A DNA stretch of 64,000 nucleotides. It comes from Pseudomonas sp. RIT288. GTDB taxonomy: Bacteria > Pseudomonadota > Gammaproteobacteria > Pseudomonadales > Pseudomonadaceae. Made by a program: the position numbers and the translations under genes. Each line of letters opens with the position of its first letter. The first letter of the stretch is position 1. This document shows positions 1 through 8,053 of this stretch, in pieces. The stretch covers positions 248,001-312,000 of the forward strand of contig NZ_JFYN01000034.1 in NCBI RefSeq assembly GCF_000631985.1, given 5' to 3'. The notes below the pieces were generated by a model. The model made no database searches. It saw only the letters and a program-made list of their open reading frames with translations, and was not told the DNA's origin.

Positions 1-479
1 CCCGCCTCTTCCAGCAGACGCAGCTCACGGCGTTGGTTGTAGCGAAACTTCTTCGACAGTTCTTCGGGCGTGCGGGCCATGGCCAGTTGTTCGGTCTGCA
101 ACTTGAGACCGCTGAAGCGGTTTTCGTTGAGCGCCGAGAGATAGCGTGCGCGATGGCGCAACGGCGCCTGGGCATCGACGGCGGCCGGCAGGATCAGCTC
201 GGCATTGCCGAGGTCGAACAGGCCTTTCTTGCCGTTGCGCTTGAGCACGTCCTTGGACAGGGCCAGGTCGCGACCCCAGGTCGGGATCGCCGCTTTGACT
301 TCACCGTCCTGCTCCCACGCCAGATAGCGCACCGGGATGCCAGCCAGATCAGCCAGACGCTCGACCACCAAAGGATGCGTCGCGACGCTGCCGCCAAAAC
401 GCTGCCAGGCGGTGGCATAGGTGGAGGCGTCAACGGGCGACCAGCCACGTTCGCGCCAGCCTTGAAATCGGTTGAGCAT
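1..479 (-). CDS. mig-14: Mig-14-like protein, N-terminal part (gene runs off the left edge)
   Basis: Reading leftwards from the ATG at 479 gives about 159 uninterrupted residues, starting MLNRFQGW and reaching FRYNQRRELRLLEE at the window edge. The sequence and the position right after the WapH-like gene match the Mig-14 family (PA5003 in PAO1, about 300 residues). Mig-14 is a GNAT-like inner-membrane-associated protein linked to resistance to antimicrobial peptides such as polymyxin. The ATG overlaps the TGA of the upstream glycosyltransferase by one base (TGATG), so the two are translationally coupled. The second half, including most of the acyltransferase-like fold, is outside the window. 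Confidence 0.85.
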   Translation of the reverse strand, partial: MLNRFQGWRERGWSPVDASTYATAWQRFGGSVATHPLVVERLADLAGIPVRYLAWEQDGEVKAAIPTWGRDLALSKDVLKRNGKKGLFDLGNAELILPAAVDAQAPLRHRARYLSALNENRFSGLKLQTEQLAMARTPEELSKKFRYNQRRELRLLEEA

Positions 480-1609
480 CAGCCCCTCGGTGCCAGATCG
501 GTAACTTGCGGCAGACGCCAGAAGGTGTCGCGCACCGCACGGTCGGAGAAACGCTCACGCAGGCGATCGAGCATCAGCTCGGCGCACTGACGGCGTTGCT
601 GATCATCCATACCCGCCAAATGTTGCAGACCTTGTGCAAGGTGCTCGGCATCGCCCAGCGGGAACAGAATCCCCACGCCCTCGACCACTTCCTTGGCCCC
701 GCCACACGCAGTGGCCAGCAACGGCACACCGGCGGCCATGGCTTCGAGCAGCACCATGCCGAACGGTTCGTGATCGGAGCTCAGGGCAAACACATCGAAG
801 GCGCGGAAGTAATTGCGCGCGTCCGGTACCTGACCGAGAAACAGCACCCGGTCACCGATGCCCAGTTCGCGCGCCAGCTCCTTGAGGTCCTGTTCCAGAC
901 GGCCCTTGCCGAGAATCACCAGCTGACTGTTGCCCGGCAGACCGGGTAACGCCGCGGCGAAACCGTGCAGCAGGGTGGCCTGATCCTTGTCCGGGTGCAG
1001 CCGTCCGACGTTGCCGACAATGAACGCATCCGCCGCCAGACCGAGGGTCTCGCGGGCTTCGCGGGCCGACACCTGACTGGCCTGCAAGGCCGGCACATCG
1101 ATGCGGTTGTACAAGGTCTGGATGCGGGTCGACGGCCATTTCGGCAGGCAGCGCCGCATGTCGTCGCGCACGGCATCGGAGACGCCGAGCAGGCTCAGGC
1201 GCTTGCGGAAAATGTGCGCGAACAGCTTGCGCGTGCCGCGTTTGTAATCGTCAAACGCGTGATGCACGCCAATCACCGGCAGCGAAGTACCGAGCAAGGC
1301 GATGTAGATCGGCTTGAAGCGATGGGCGATGCAGAAACTGAAATTGCGTGATGCGGCAATCTTGCGCAGATCGCCGATGGCGCCCAGCTTCAGGCCACGA
1401 ATGGCCTTGGAGCTGTACTCCATGAACAACACTTCATCGGAAGCACACGCTGCGGCCACCTCGCTATCGGCGGCCCCGGTCAGAAAGACCGTGGTCACCC
1501 GATAACCGGTGCCCGCGAACAGGCTGGCGTACTGCCGTGCGCAGTCGAGGAACGGCCCGTCATAGCCGTGACAGAACTGCAGCACATGGCGTTCAGCCGA
1601 GCGAGTCAT
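479..1609 (-). CDS. wapH: Core-oligosaccharide glycosyltransferase, GT4 family (WapH-like)
   Basis: 376 residues with the GT-B architecture: an N-terminal acceptor domain (about 1-175) and a C-terminal nucleotide-sugar domain. The C-terminal domain carries GNVGRLHPDKD (199-209) and a clear EX7E motif (E281-E289 in EPFGMVLLE). The family moves a sugar from a nucleotide donor onto the LPS core at the cytoplasmic face of the inner membrane. Lying between a carbamoyltransferase and mig-14 matches PA5004 (wapH), the enzyme assigned to an outer-core glucose. The start overlaps the end of the carbamoyltransferase by 17 bases and the stop overlaps mig-14 by one base. The exact sugar and linkage are inferred from synteny only. 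Confidence 0.88.
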   Translation of the reverse strand: MTRSAERHVLQFCHGYDGPFLDCARQYASLFAGTGYRVTTVFLTGAADSEVAAACASDEVLFMEYSSKAIRGLKLGAIGDLRKIAASRNFSFCIAHRFKPIYIALLGTSLPVIGVHHAFDDYKRGTRKLFAHIFRKRLSLLGVSDAVRDDMRRCLPKWPSTRIQTLYNRIDVPALQASQVSAREARETLGLAADAFIVGNVGRLHPDKDQATLLHGFAAALPGLPGNSQLVILGKGRLEQDLKELARELGIGDRVLFLGQVPDARNYFRAFDVFALSSDHEPFGMVLLEAMAAGVPLLATACGGAKEVVEGVGILFPLGDAEHLAQGLQHLAGMDDQQRRQCAELMLDRLRERFSDRAVRDTFWRLPQVTDLAPRG

Positions 1610-3350
1610 AAGCGTTTGCGCCCTCTTTGACCACCAGAATGTCTTCCATGATCAGGTACTGCAGATCGGAGCCGAAGAACATGTTCAGGGCGTCGGTCGG
1701 CGAGCAGATCATCGGCTCACCACGACGGTTCAGCGAAGTGTTCAGCGACACGCCGTTGCCGGTAAGGTTTTCCAGCGCCTTCATCATGTCGTAGTAGCGC
1801 GGGTTGTATTCGCGCTTGAGCACCTGGGCCCGGGAGGTACCGTCTTCGTGGACGACTTCCGGCACGCGGGTCTTCCACTCTTCCGCCACTTCGAAAGTAA
1901 AGGTCATGAACGGCGCCGGGTGATCGATCTTGATCATCTGCGGTGCAACGGTGTCGAGCATCGACGGGCAGAAAGGCCTCCAGCGCTCGCGGAACTTGAT
2001 CTGGTGGTTGATGCGGTCAGCCACACCGGCCACGCTCGGGCAACCGATGATCGAACGTCCACCGAGCGCACGCGGACCGAACTCCATGCGGCCCTGGAAC
2101 CAGGCCACCGGGTTGCCATCGACCATGATTTTGGCGATCTGCTCCGGCATGTTGTCGAGCTTGCGCCAGGTCGGCTTGTTCTCGTGACGGGCGCACGCGG
2201 CGATCACGTCTTCGTTGCTGTACGACGGGCCGAGGTAGACGTGTTCCATCTTCTCGACCGGCACGCCACGGGCGTGGGACACATAGGCCGCTGCGCCGAC
2301 CGCGGTGCCGGCATCGCCGGACGCCGGTTGCACGAACAGTTCCTTGATGTCATCGCGGGCGATGATTTTCTGGTTCAGCTTGACGTTCAACGCGCAGCCA
2401 CCGGCGAAGGCCAGCTTGCCGGTTTCCTTGAGCACATCGCCCAGGTAGTAGTCGATCATCTGCAGCGCCAGTTTCTCGAACAGCGCTTGCATGCTCGCGG
2501 CGTAGTGGATGTACGGTTCGTCGGCGATATCGCCTTCACGCTTCGGCCCCAGCCATTCGATCAGCTTCGGCGAGAAGTAGAAGCCTTTGCCCTTCTCTTT
2601 GTAGCGACGCAGGCCGATCACGTTGGCGTAGTCGGTGTTGATCACCAGTTCGCCGTTCTCGAACGAGGCCAGACGCGAGAAATCGTATTTGCTGGCGTCG
2701 CCGTACGGCGCCATGCCCATGACCTTGAACTCGCCGTCGAGCATCTCGAAACCGAGGAACTCGGTGATCGCGCCGTACAGGCCGCCGAGGGAGTCCGGAT
2801 CGAAGAATTCCTTGATCTTGTGGATCTTGCCGTTTTCGCCGTAACCGAAGAAGGTCGTGGCGTACTCGCCCTTGCCGTCGATGCCGAGGATCGCGGTTTT
2901 CTCTTTGAAACCCGAGCAGTGGTAGGCGCTGGAGGCGTGAGCGAGGTGGTGCTCGACCGGCTCGATCTTGATCTTCTTCGGATCAAAACCCAGTTGCTCC
3001 AGGCACCAGACGATCTTGTTGCGATAGCGCTTGTAGCGACGGTTGCCCATCAGGATCGCATCGAGGGCACGGTCCGGGGCGTACCAGTAGCGCTTGGCGT
3101 AGTGCCAGCGAGCCTTGCCGAACAGGCTGATCGGCGCGAACGGAATCGCCACCACGTCAACGTCGGACGGCTTGATACCGGCCTGTTCCAGGCAGAACTT
3201 CGCCGATTCGTAGGGCATGCGGTTCTTTGCATGCTTATCGCGGACGAAGCGCTCCTCTTCAGCCGCCGCCACCAGCTTGCCGTCGATGTACAAGGCGGCT
3301 GAAGGGTCATGGCTAAGGGCGCCGGACAGGCCAAGAATCGTCAATGCCAC
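1593..3350 (-). CDS. wapO: LPS-core carbamoyltransferase (NodU/CmcH family)
   Basis: 585 residues from a GTG start. A longer in-frame reading back to 3518 exists. The GTG at 3350 is preferred because AAAGAGG precedes it by about nine bases, family members begin at this ALTILGLSGALSHDPSAAL segment, and the length then equals the PAO1 homologue PA5005. Motifs are HDPSAAL (14-20), HHLAH (134-138; family metal/nucleotide site) and, towards the C-terminus, GGCALNVKLN and EFGPRALGGRSI of the NodU carbamoyltransferase domain. The enzyme transfers carbamoyl from carbamoyl phosphate; in Pseudomonas core LPS the acceptor is heptose II. First gene of an operon with wapH and mig-14. The symbol wapO is applied from recall of the P. 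aeruginosa literature. Confidence 0.88.
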   Translation of the reverse strand: MALTILGLSGALSHDPSAALYIDGKLVAAAEEERFVRDKHAKNRMPYESAKFCLEQAGIKPSDVDVVAIPFAPISLFGKARWHYAKRYWYAPDRALDAILMGNRRYKRYRNKIVWCLEQLGFDPKKIKIEPVEHHLAHASSAYHCSGFKEKTAILGIDGKGEYATTFFGYGENGKIHKIKEFFDPDSLGGLYGAITEFLGFEMLDGEFKVMGMAPYGDASKYDFSRLASFENGELVINTDYANVIGLRRYKEKGKGFYFSPKLIEWLGPKREGDIADEPYIHYAASMQALFEKLALQMIDYYLGDVLKETGKLAFAGGCALNVKLNQKIIARDDIKELFVQPASGDAGTAVGAAAYVSHARGVPVEKMEHVYLGPSYSNEDVIAACARHENKPTWRKLDNMPEQIAKIMVDGNPVAWFQGRMEFGPRALGGRSIIGCPSVAGVADRINHQIKFRERWRPFCPSMLDTVAPQMIKIDHPAPFMTFTFEVAEEWKTRVPEVVHEDGTSRAQVLKREYNPRYYDMMKALENLTGNGVSLNTSLNRRGEPMICSPTDALNMFFGSDLQYLIMEDILVVKEGANAYDSLG

Positions 3351-3441
3351 AGGGTCTAGCCTCTTTAGTCTGCATTCAGGCGCGATGCGCCTTGAAAATT
3401 GATGTGCCCTCGCACCGGGCGAGAGACAGCTAAAGGGCGGG

Positions 3442-3447
3442 ATTATA
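3442..3447 (-). promoter_or_regulatory. Probable -10 box of the wapO-wapH-mig-14 promoter
   Basis: On the minus strand these bases read TATAAT, a perfect sigma-70 -10 hexamer, about 90 bases upstream of the wapO GTG. No good -35 lies at 16-18 bases; a TTGTCA sits only 12 bases upstream. The 5' leader contains a small hairpin (GGCGC-ATC-GCGCC within 3374-3392). No gene lies between this point and wapO, so this is the best candidate start of the operon. Confidence 0.5.
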
Positions 3448-3563
3448 GCGTAAAAGCGCTGACAAGCCTCTAGCGGAACTGGCCAGCGTTCGCGTTGCAC
3501 TCCCGAGCCTCTCAACATAGACTTCCGTGCAAATGGACTGGGGGATCCCGGTCGGCGCTAATG

Positions 3564-3588
3564 CCTCGGTGAGATCACCGGGGCTTTT
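3564..3588 (+). terminator. Terminator-like hairpin with no obvious upstream gene
   Basis: CCTCGGTG (3564-3571) pairs with CACCGGGG (3576-3583) around an AGAT loop, one G-U pair included, and CTTTT follows on the plus strand. It lies in the 413-base gap 3351-3763, where no convincing protein gene was found. A plus-strand transcript ending here would have to start inside 3351-3560, so it may end a small RNA or be a relic. Confidence 0.35.
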
Positions 3589-3763
3589 CGCTTTCTGGGG
3601 GAGGGAAAACCTTCAACCCCCAGTTCTCGAAACTTACTCCCCAACATCATTTCGTCCTCCACTCCAATAGAGAGATGAAGCTCAGCACATCAAAGTCTGG
3701 ATGCAAAAAAACTGAGAGCGCTTTACTTGCTCTGGGTTTCAAACAGAGAAAATTGCAAAACAG

Positions 3764-4099
3764 TTACCCGCGATCTGTTCGCCAATAGATGCCGATATTG
3801 CCATCCACGACCTGTTGATAAATCGTATACGGCAACACCACCGTGTCCAGCACCCCGGACAATGGCAGGTCCAGCAGCACGAACGGCAGCAGCACGCCGG
3901 TAGGGTCAGGTGGGGCATTCAGTACGCAGAAATCGAACGCCAGACCGCTGTAGATCCGTGGAATCGATTGGCAGTAGGTCTTCTGTTTGCGCATGTCGCG
4001 GGCGACGTCAGCGTCCATTTGCAATACCGAGGCGGCGGTGCCGCAGCCGGATAAAAGCCATGCGCAGGTGCTGAGTGTTACGGCGTTTTTGATGCTCAA
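3764..4099 (-). CDS. YceK/YidQ-family lipoprotein
   Basis: 111 residues from a TTG at 4099, preceded by GGAGGG at seven-base spacing, which decides the start over a longer reading to 4153. From this start the protein begins with a lysine, a hydrophobic stretch and the lipobox LSGC, a lipoprotein signal peptide with Cys about residue 19. The mature part contains QSIPRIYSGLAFD and a hydrophobic segment before DTVVLPYTIYQQ, typical of small YceK-type (DUF1375) envelope lipoproteins. It lies between the wapO operon and the core-kinase operon on the same strand, with its own ribosome site and large gaps either side. Function of the family is not established. Confidence 0.75.
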   Translation of the reverse strand: MSIKNAVTLSTCAWLLSGCGTAASVLQMDADVARDMRKQKTYCQSIPRIYSGLAFDFCVLNAPPDPTGVLLPFVLLDLPLSGVLDTVVLPYTIYQQVVDGNIGIYWRTDRG

Positions 4100-4240
4100 G
4101 GTTTGCCCTCCGAAGTGGTCAGGGCAAGCTAGCATCGGGACTGGAGCGGGCACAGTTCATGGCTTCTGGAGAAGCTGTAGGACAAGTCAGTGGAGTTTGT
4201 CCGCTATTGCTCAACGGGAGATTTATGGGGCTTTAAAGCC

Positions 4241-4310
4241 CTATCGCGAGCAGGCTCACTCCTACAGTGGAATGCATTCCCCTGTAGGAGCCAGCCTGCT
4301 GGCGAAGGCG
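4241..4310. repeat. REPIN (inverted REP pair, GCGAGCAGGCTC type)
   Basis: CTATCGCGAGCAGGCTCACT and, inverted, AGCCAGCCTGCTGGCGAAGG flank a short spacer. The pair ends three bases before the stop of the PA5006-like gene, so it may protect or terminate the end of the LPS kinase operon transcript. Same family as the repeats at 11391, 24571, 32159, 38290, 40376 and 52313. Confidence 0.85.
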
Positions 4311-4312
4311 GC

Positions 4313-5764
4313 TCAGGACGCGCTGGAGATGTCCTTGGGCAACCGCTGATCGATCACTTGATACAGCGCGCTGCTCTCGGGCCAGTTGCGCATGAACCGT
4401 GCCCGATCCCGCGCATAGGCCGGTGCGAAACTTCCGACAGAACTGTGCTGACACATCGAATCCAGGTCGATCAGCGCCCAGCGATCTTCTTGCCAGAACA
4501 GGTTATGGCCCTTGAAGTCGCCATGGCTGATGCGCTCGGCAATCAATCGTGCAAACAATTGATCCAGCGCCAGCAATTCGGATTCCGGCGCCGCACCGCT
4601 TTCAACATATGGCGCAAAGCGCTCGATGATGTCCGGCCCCGGCAGGAACTCGGTCACCAGATAAGCACGGCTGCGCAGCCACAAAAAGCGCTTTTCCAGC
4701 ACCGCCAGCGGTTTCGGCGTGGCGATGCCGAGGAACGCCAGGCGATTGCCTTCACGCCACGAGTGCCACGCGCGGCTCGGACGCCAGAAGCGCTTGAGCC
4801 AGTGCGCGAAGCCTTTGATGTTGTAGCGCTTGATCACCAACGTGCGCCCGGCCACTTCGACCTTGCCGACGCTCGCCGCGCCGCCGGTCTTGTACAGATG
4901 GCCCTGATCGAGCAGCGCATCGGCCTGATCCAGCACCGGCAGCATCGCCGCTTCTTCCTCGCGACGGATCGCCCGCAGGCCAAATGCACCGCGCTGCACA
5001 CTGAACAACGTGCACTCGCGGCCCACCTTGATCAGATAATCCTTCAGGCGCCAGGCACGCACCTTGGCGATCTGCTTCTGCAGGGCTTCCAGCGGCAGCG
5101 CATGCTCGCTGTTGCTCAGCAGGTAATACACCAGCAATTCTTCGGTGAACGGCTCCAGTGACTTGGGCAACTGGGCGAAAAACACCCCGAGGTTTTCCAG
5201 CACTTTCTGCCGCGACAACGGCTGGCCAGCGGTCTCGGCGCAAATCCCGGCACCGTCGATCAGGTACAACTGACCGCCCTGGCGCAGCAGGTTGTCGAGG
5301 TGCAGATCTTCCTGCCACAGGCCTTTGCCATGCAGTTGGCCGATAGCGCCCAGCGCCTCGGCGAGTACCGCCGATTGCTCGTCCGCCAGCACCGGCAGCG
5401 ATTCGACTTTCTGCCAGGCATCACCGAGGCTTTCGGCACCTTCGAGAAATTCGAACAACAGCCAGCCACCCTCGCCGTCCTGCAAACCATCAGCCAACAA
5501 CAGCGGCGTGGTCAGGCCTTGTTCGGCGAGCAGTTTGACGCCCGCCAGTTCGCGCTGAAAATGCCGCGCAGCCTTGCTGCCCACCAGCAATTTGGCCAGC
5601 ACCGGCCGCCCGCGCCAGACCCCGGCACCGACATAGCGCTGCCCCGGCAACACCCGCAACAGACTGAGCAACTGCAAATCCGCAGGGCCGGCCGCATCAG
5701 CGAGGCTGATCGTCAGCGGCAGACTCGGCGCACGTCCGGCGTTTTTCAGTTCGGACAAGCGCAT
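4313..5764 (-). CDS. Tandem-domain LPS-kinase-like protein (PA5006 homologue)
   Basis: 483 residues from the ATG at 5764, chosen over a longer reading because GGAG precedes it and it forms a TGATG junction with the upstream kinase gene. Two protein-kinase-like domains are joined in one chain. The first has K58, E72, catalytic-loop EDLHLDN (152-158) and ID at 169-170. The second has K312, HGDFKGHN (414-421) and LIDLD (431-435). Both loops keep the catalytic Asp and Asn, so both could be active. The family (InaA/RfaP/Rio-like) phosphorylates sugars of the LPS inner core on the cytoplasmic side. Last gene of the core-LPS operon; substrate not known. Confidence 0.8.
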   Translation of the reverse strand: MRLSELKNAGRAPSLPLTISLADAAGPADLQLLSLLRVLPGQRYVGAGVWRGRPVLAKLLVGSKAARHFQRELAGVKLLAEQGLTTPLLLADGLQDGEGGWLLFEFLEGAESLGDAWQKVESLPVLADEQSAVLAEALGAIGQLHGKGLWQEDLHLDNLLRQGGQLYLIDGAGICAETAGQPLSRQKVLENLGVFFAQLPKSLEPFTEELLVYYLLSNSEHALPLEALQKQIAKVRAWRLKDYLIKVGRECTLFSVQRGAFGLRAIRREEEAAMLPVLDQADALLDQGHLYKTGGAASVGKVEVAGRTLVIKRYNIKGFAHWLKRFWRPSRAWHSWREGNRLAFLGIATPKPLAVLEKRFLWLRSRAYLVTEFLPGPDIIERFAPYVESGAAPESELLALDQLFARLIAERISHGDFKGHNLFWQEDRWALIDLDSMCQHSSVGSFAPAYARDRARFMRNWPESSALYQVIDQRLPKDISSAS

Positions 5765-6516
5765 CAACGGGTCTCCTTGCGACTGCGCCGTGCGGTCAGG
5801 CGCGTCACCCAACTGTCGACCAGCGAACTGTCGACTGGCTGATCGAGATAGGCCGCGAGCAACTCGCGCAATTGCGCCTCGCTCCATTCCGGCGCGCGAC
5901 GCAGCAGCGGCTCCAGATCCTTGACCCGGTCGCGAATGAAGAACAGCAGTGGCCGGGTCTTTTCCAGGTCGATCAACTGCGCCTTATACGCGTCGCCATC
6001 AGCCTGCAAAAAGATGTGTTTCGGATAAAAGCAGCCGTGCACCTGACGCACGCCGTGCAGCTGGCGCGCCAGCTGTCCACAGGCCTTGAGAATGGCCGAG
6101 TGCTGCGCGGCGGTCAGCTCGGACCAGCGTTGCAACAGCGAATCAAGGTCGTCCCAGCCGTCGAGGGCCCGGGTCAGCAGGATCGCCTGGACATCGCCCT
6201 TGACCTTGCGCTCACCGAAGAACGCCGCTTGCAGCGCCGGGATCCCCAACTTGTTGTAGCGGCTGATATTGCGAAACTCGCGGGCGAAACTCGGCTCGCC
6301 GAACGGCGCATGCAGGGTACGGGTCAGGTAGTTGCTCTGGCGCTTGAGGTAATACGCCTGCCCATCCAGCTCCAGGCGAAACACGCTGCTCCAGCCACCG
6401 CCATCGGTGTTCGGTTCGTCCACGGCTTCGAGCTGTTTGGCCCAGAGCGCGTCGAAAGTGCCGAGGCCATGACGCTCAAGCAGCGCCCGGTCTTCAGCAG
6501 CCAGGAAATCAGTCAT
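5764..6516 (-). CDS. wapQ: LPS core heptose kinase-like protein WapQ (InaA family)
   Basis: 250 residues. The kinase fold shows YYLKRQ (Lys 58), an Arg-Glu around 79-80, and LIDLEKTRP (Asp 183) as the metal-binding loop. The catalytic loop is HGCFYPKH (160-167), the InaA-type version, in which the usual HxD is replaced by a Tyr-Pro-Lys-His form. The ATG overlaps the stop of wapP by four bases (ATGA). Position in the operon matches PA5007, one of the three inner-core kinase genes of P. aeruginosa, which add the phosphates that cross-link LPS through Mg2+. Symbol from synteny. Confidence 0.8.
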   Translation of the reverse strand: MTDFLAAEDRALLERHGLGTFDALWAKQLEAVDEPNTDGGGWSSVFRLELDGQAYYLKRQSNYLTRTLHAPFGEPSFAREFRNISRYNKLGIPALQAAFFGERKVKGDVQAILLTRALDGWDDLDSLLQRWSELTAAQHSAILKACGQLARQLHGVRQVHGCFYPKHIFLQADGDAYKAQLIDLEKTRPLLFFIRDRVKDLEPLLRRAPEWSEAQLRELLAAYLDQPVDSSLVDSWVTRLTARRSRKETR

Positions 6517-7247
6517 TCGCGTCCCTCGAAAAATCTCACCACGTGGCGAATCCGTTTCTTGTCGGCGGCATTGAGCCGATCACGTCCGCGGTATTGCAGA
6601 TAGAAGCGCAGGCGCTGGGTGTTCGACAGGTGATATTTGGCCACCTTGTCGAGACAGGCCAGATCCTTGGTGATCCGGTATTTGAGCCAGAAGCCGCGCC
6701 AGAAATCGCCGTTCGGGCAGTCGATCAGAAACACCTGCGCCTGATCGTCGATCAGCAGGTTGCGCCATTTCAGATCGTTATGGGTAAAGCGGTGGTCGTG
6801 CATGGTTCGGGTGTAGCCGGCCAGTTGACGGCTGATGCCATCGACCCACAGCCGATCCTTGAGTTTCGGATCGTTGCGTTCGGCCAGCGCCGAGAGGTCT
6901 TCGGTGCGCGGCAGCTCGCGGGTGATCATGGCGCCACGAGCATAGGCCGCGCCACGTCGCTCCAGGCCCCAGGCCACCACTTCGGCAGTGGGAATACCCC
7001 ACTTGGCGAAGCGCTTGAGGTTCTGCCACTCCATTTTTACCCGTGGCTTGCCCAAGTAACGGCGCAAGCCTTTGCCGGCGCCGACGTAGCGTTTGACGTA
7101 GTAATTCACGCCGTTGCGCTGCACGCGGATGACTTCGGACAGCGGGTCGCGGGTCAGGCGCTCGCCCTGCAGGGCAAACACCGCTTCGAGGCTGCCAAAA
7201 TCTTCGGCCAGTTCGCTGTACTGCGGTTCAAGCGTCCAACCCGCCAT
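6513..7247 (-). CDS. wapP: LPS core heptose kinase-like protein WapP
   Basis: 244 residues of the RfaP/Kdo-kinase-like superfamily: Lys 52 (YYVKRY), Glu 73, catalytic loop HNDLKWRN (156-163) with Asp and Asn, then LIDCPNGD (Asp 176). The start forms a TGATG junction with waaP and the end overlaps wapQ by four bases. It corresponds to PA5008. The predicted role is ATP-dependent phosphorylation of an inner-core heptose at the cytoplasmic membrane. Many basic residues lie around 60-75, consistent with binding an anionic lipid substrate. Confidence 0.85.
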   Translation of the reverse strand: MAGWTLEPQYSELAEDFGSLEAVFALQGERLTRDPLSEVIRVQRNGVNYYVKRYVGAGKGLRRYLGKPRVKMEWQNLKRFAKWGIPTAEVVAWGLERRGAAYARGAMITRELPRTEDLSALAERNDPKLKDRLWVDGISRQLAGYTRTMHDHRFTHNDLKWRNLLIDDQAQVFLIDCPNGDFWRGFWLKYRITKDLACLDKVAKYHLSNTQRLRFYLQYRGRDRLNAADKKRIRHVVRFFEGRE

Positions 7248-8053
7248 CAGAGCGCATCCCCGTAACGCTGTTTGCGCGCATAAAGCTTGTTGGCCTTGCC
7301 TTCGAGCCAGCTCAGCAACGGTGCTTCTTCGGCGAGAATCTGCCGTAGCGGTTGCTGGAAGTAGCCCTTGAGGAAACGCAGCTTGTCGCGTCGGGTCAGG
7401 CCGATGTCCAGCGCCGAGAAATACAGCGCGGCCAGGTCCTTGTTGCGCCAGCGTTGAGTAATACGTGGGCGGGTCTGGGCGCGGTGCAGGTCGATCACCG
7501 AGAGCTTGAAATCTTCCGGGGTGATCGGCTTGTCGGTGTGCAGCAGAAAGTGGCAGATGTAGCAGTCGCGGTGGTTGACCCCGGCGCGGTGCATCATGCC
7601 GGTCATGCGCGCCACTTCAGCGATCAGCGCGCGCTTGAGCGCAGGCGCCGGCGGTTGCTTGACCCAATCGATGCTGAAGTCTTCGAGGCTGATGGTCGGC
7701 GCCAGCTCTTCGGTAACAATGAACGAATGTTGATCGGCCGGGTTGCTGCCCTTCTCACCGTAAGCCACGGCGGTCATGGTCGGCACGCCGACTTCCTGCA
7801 AACGCTGGATCGCCTTCCACTCCTGACCTGCGCCAAGCACCGGCAGCTTGGCGGTCAGCAGATTCTTGAAGATCTCGCCCCAGCCGATGCCCCGGTGGAT
7901 CTTGACGAAAAAGCCGTTGCCGTCGACTTCCGTGCGCAGCGTGCGTCGAGCTTCCAGCTCGCGGTAGACCTCGCCCTGCAAGCCTTCGACTTCGGCGAAC
8001 GGGTCGCGTCCGGCCCAAAGGCTCTTGAACGGTTCAGCCAGCATCAACTTCAT
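7247..8053 (-). CDS. waaP: LPS core heptose I kinase WaaP (RfaP)
   Basis: 268 residues, the normal WaaP length. Key features are FFVKIHRG (Lys 51), the catalytic loop VNHRDCYICHFLL around Asp 163, and the metal-binding LSVIDLHRAQTR (Asp 188), all typical of the family. WaaP phosphorylates heptose I of the inner core and is essential in P. aeruginosa because core phosphates are needed for LPS export. The ATG directly abuts the TAA of waaG and the TGA overlaps the wapP start by one base, so production is tied to the heptosyltransferases. Confidence 0.93.
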   Translation of the reverse strand: MKLMLAEPFKSLWAGRDPFAEVEGLQGEVYRELEARRTLRTEVDGNGFFVKIHRGIGWGEIFKNLLTAKLPVLGAGQEWKAIQRLQEVGVPTMTAVAYGEKGSNPADQHSFIVTEELAPTISLEDFSIDWVKQPPAPALKRALIAEVARMTGMMHRAGVNHRDCYICHFLLHTDKPITPEDFKLSVIDLHRAQTRPRITQRWRNKDLAALYFSALDIGLTRRDKLRFLKGYFQQPLRQILAEEAPLLSWLEGKANKLYARKQRYGDAL

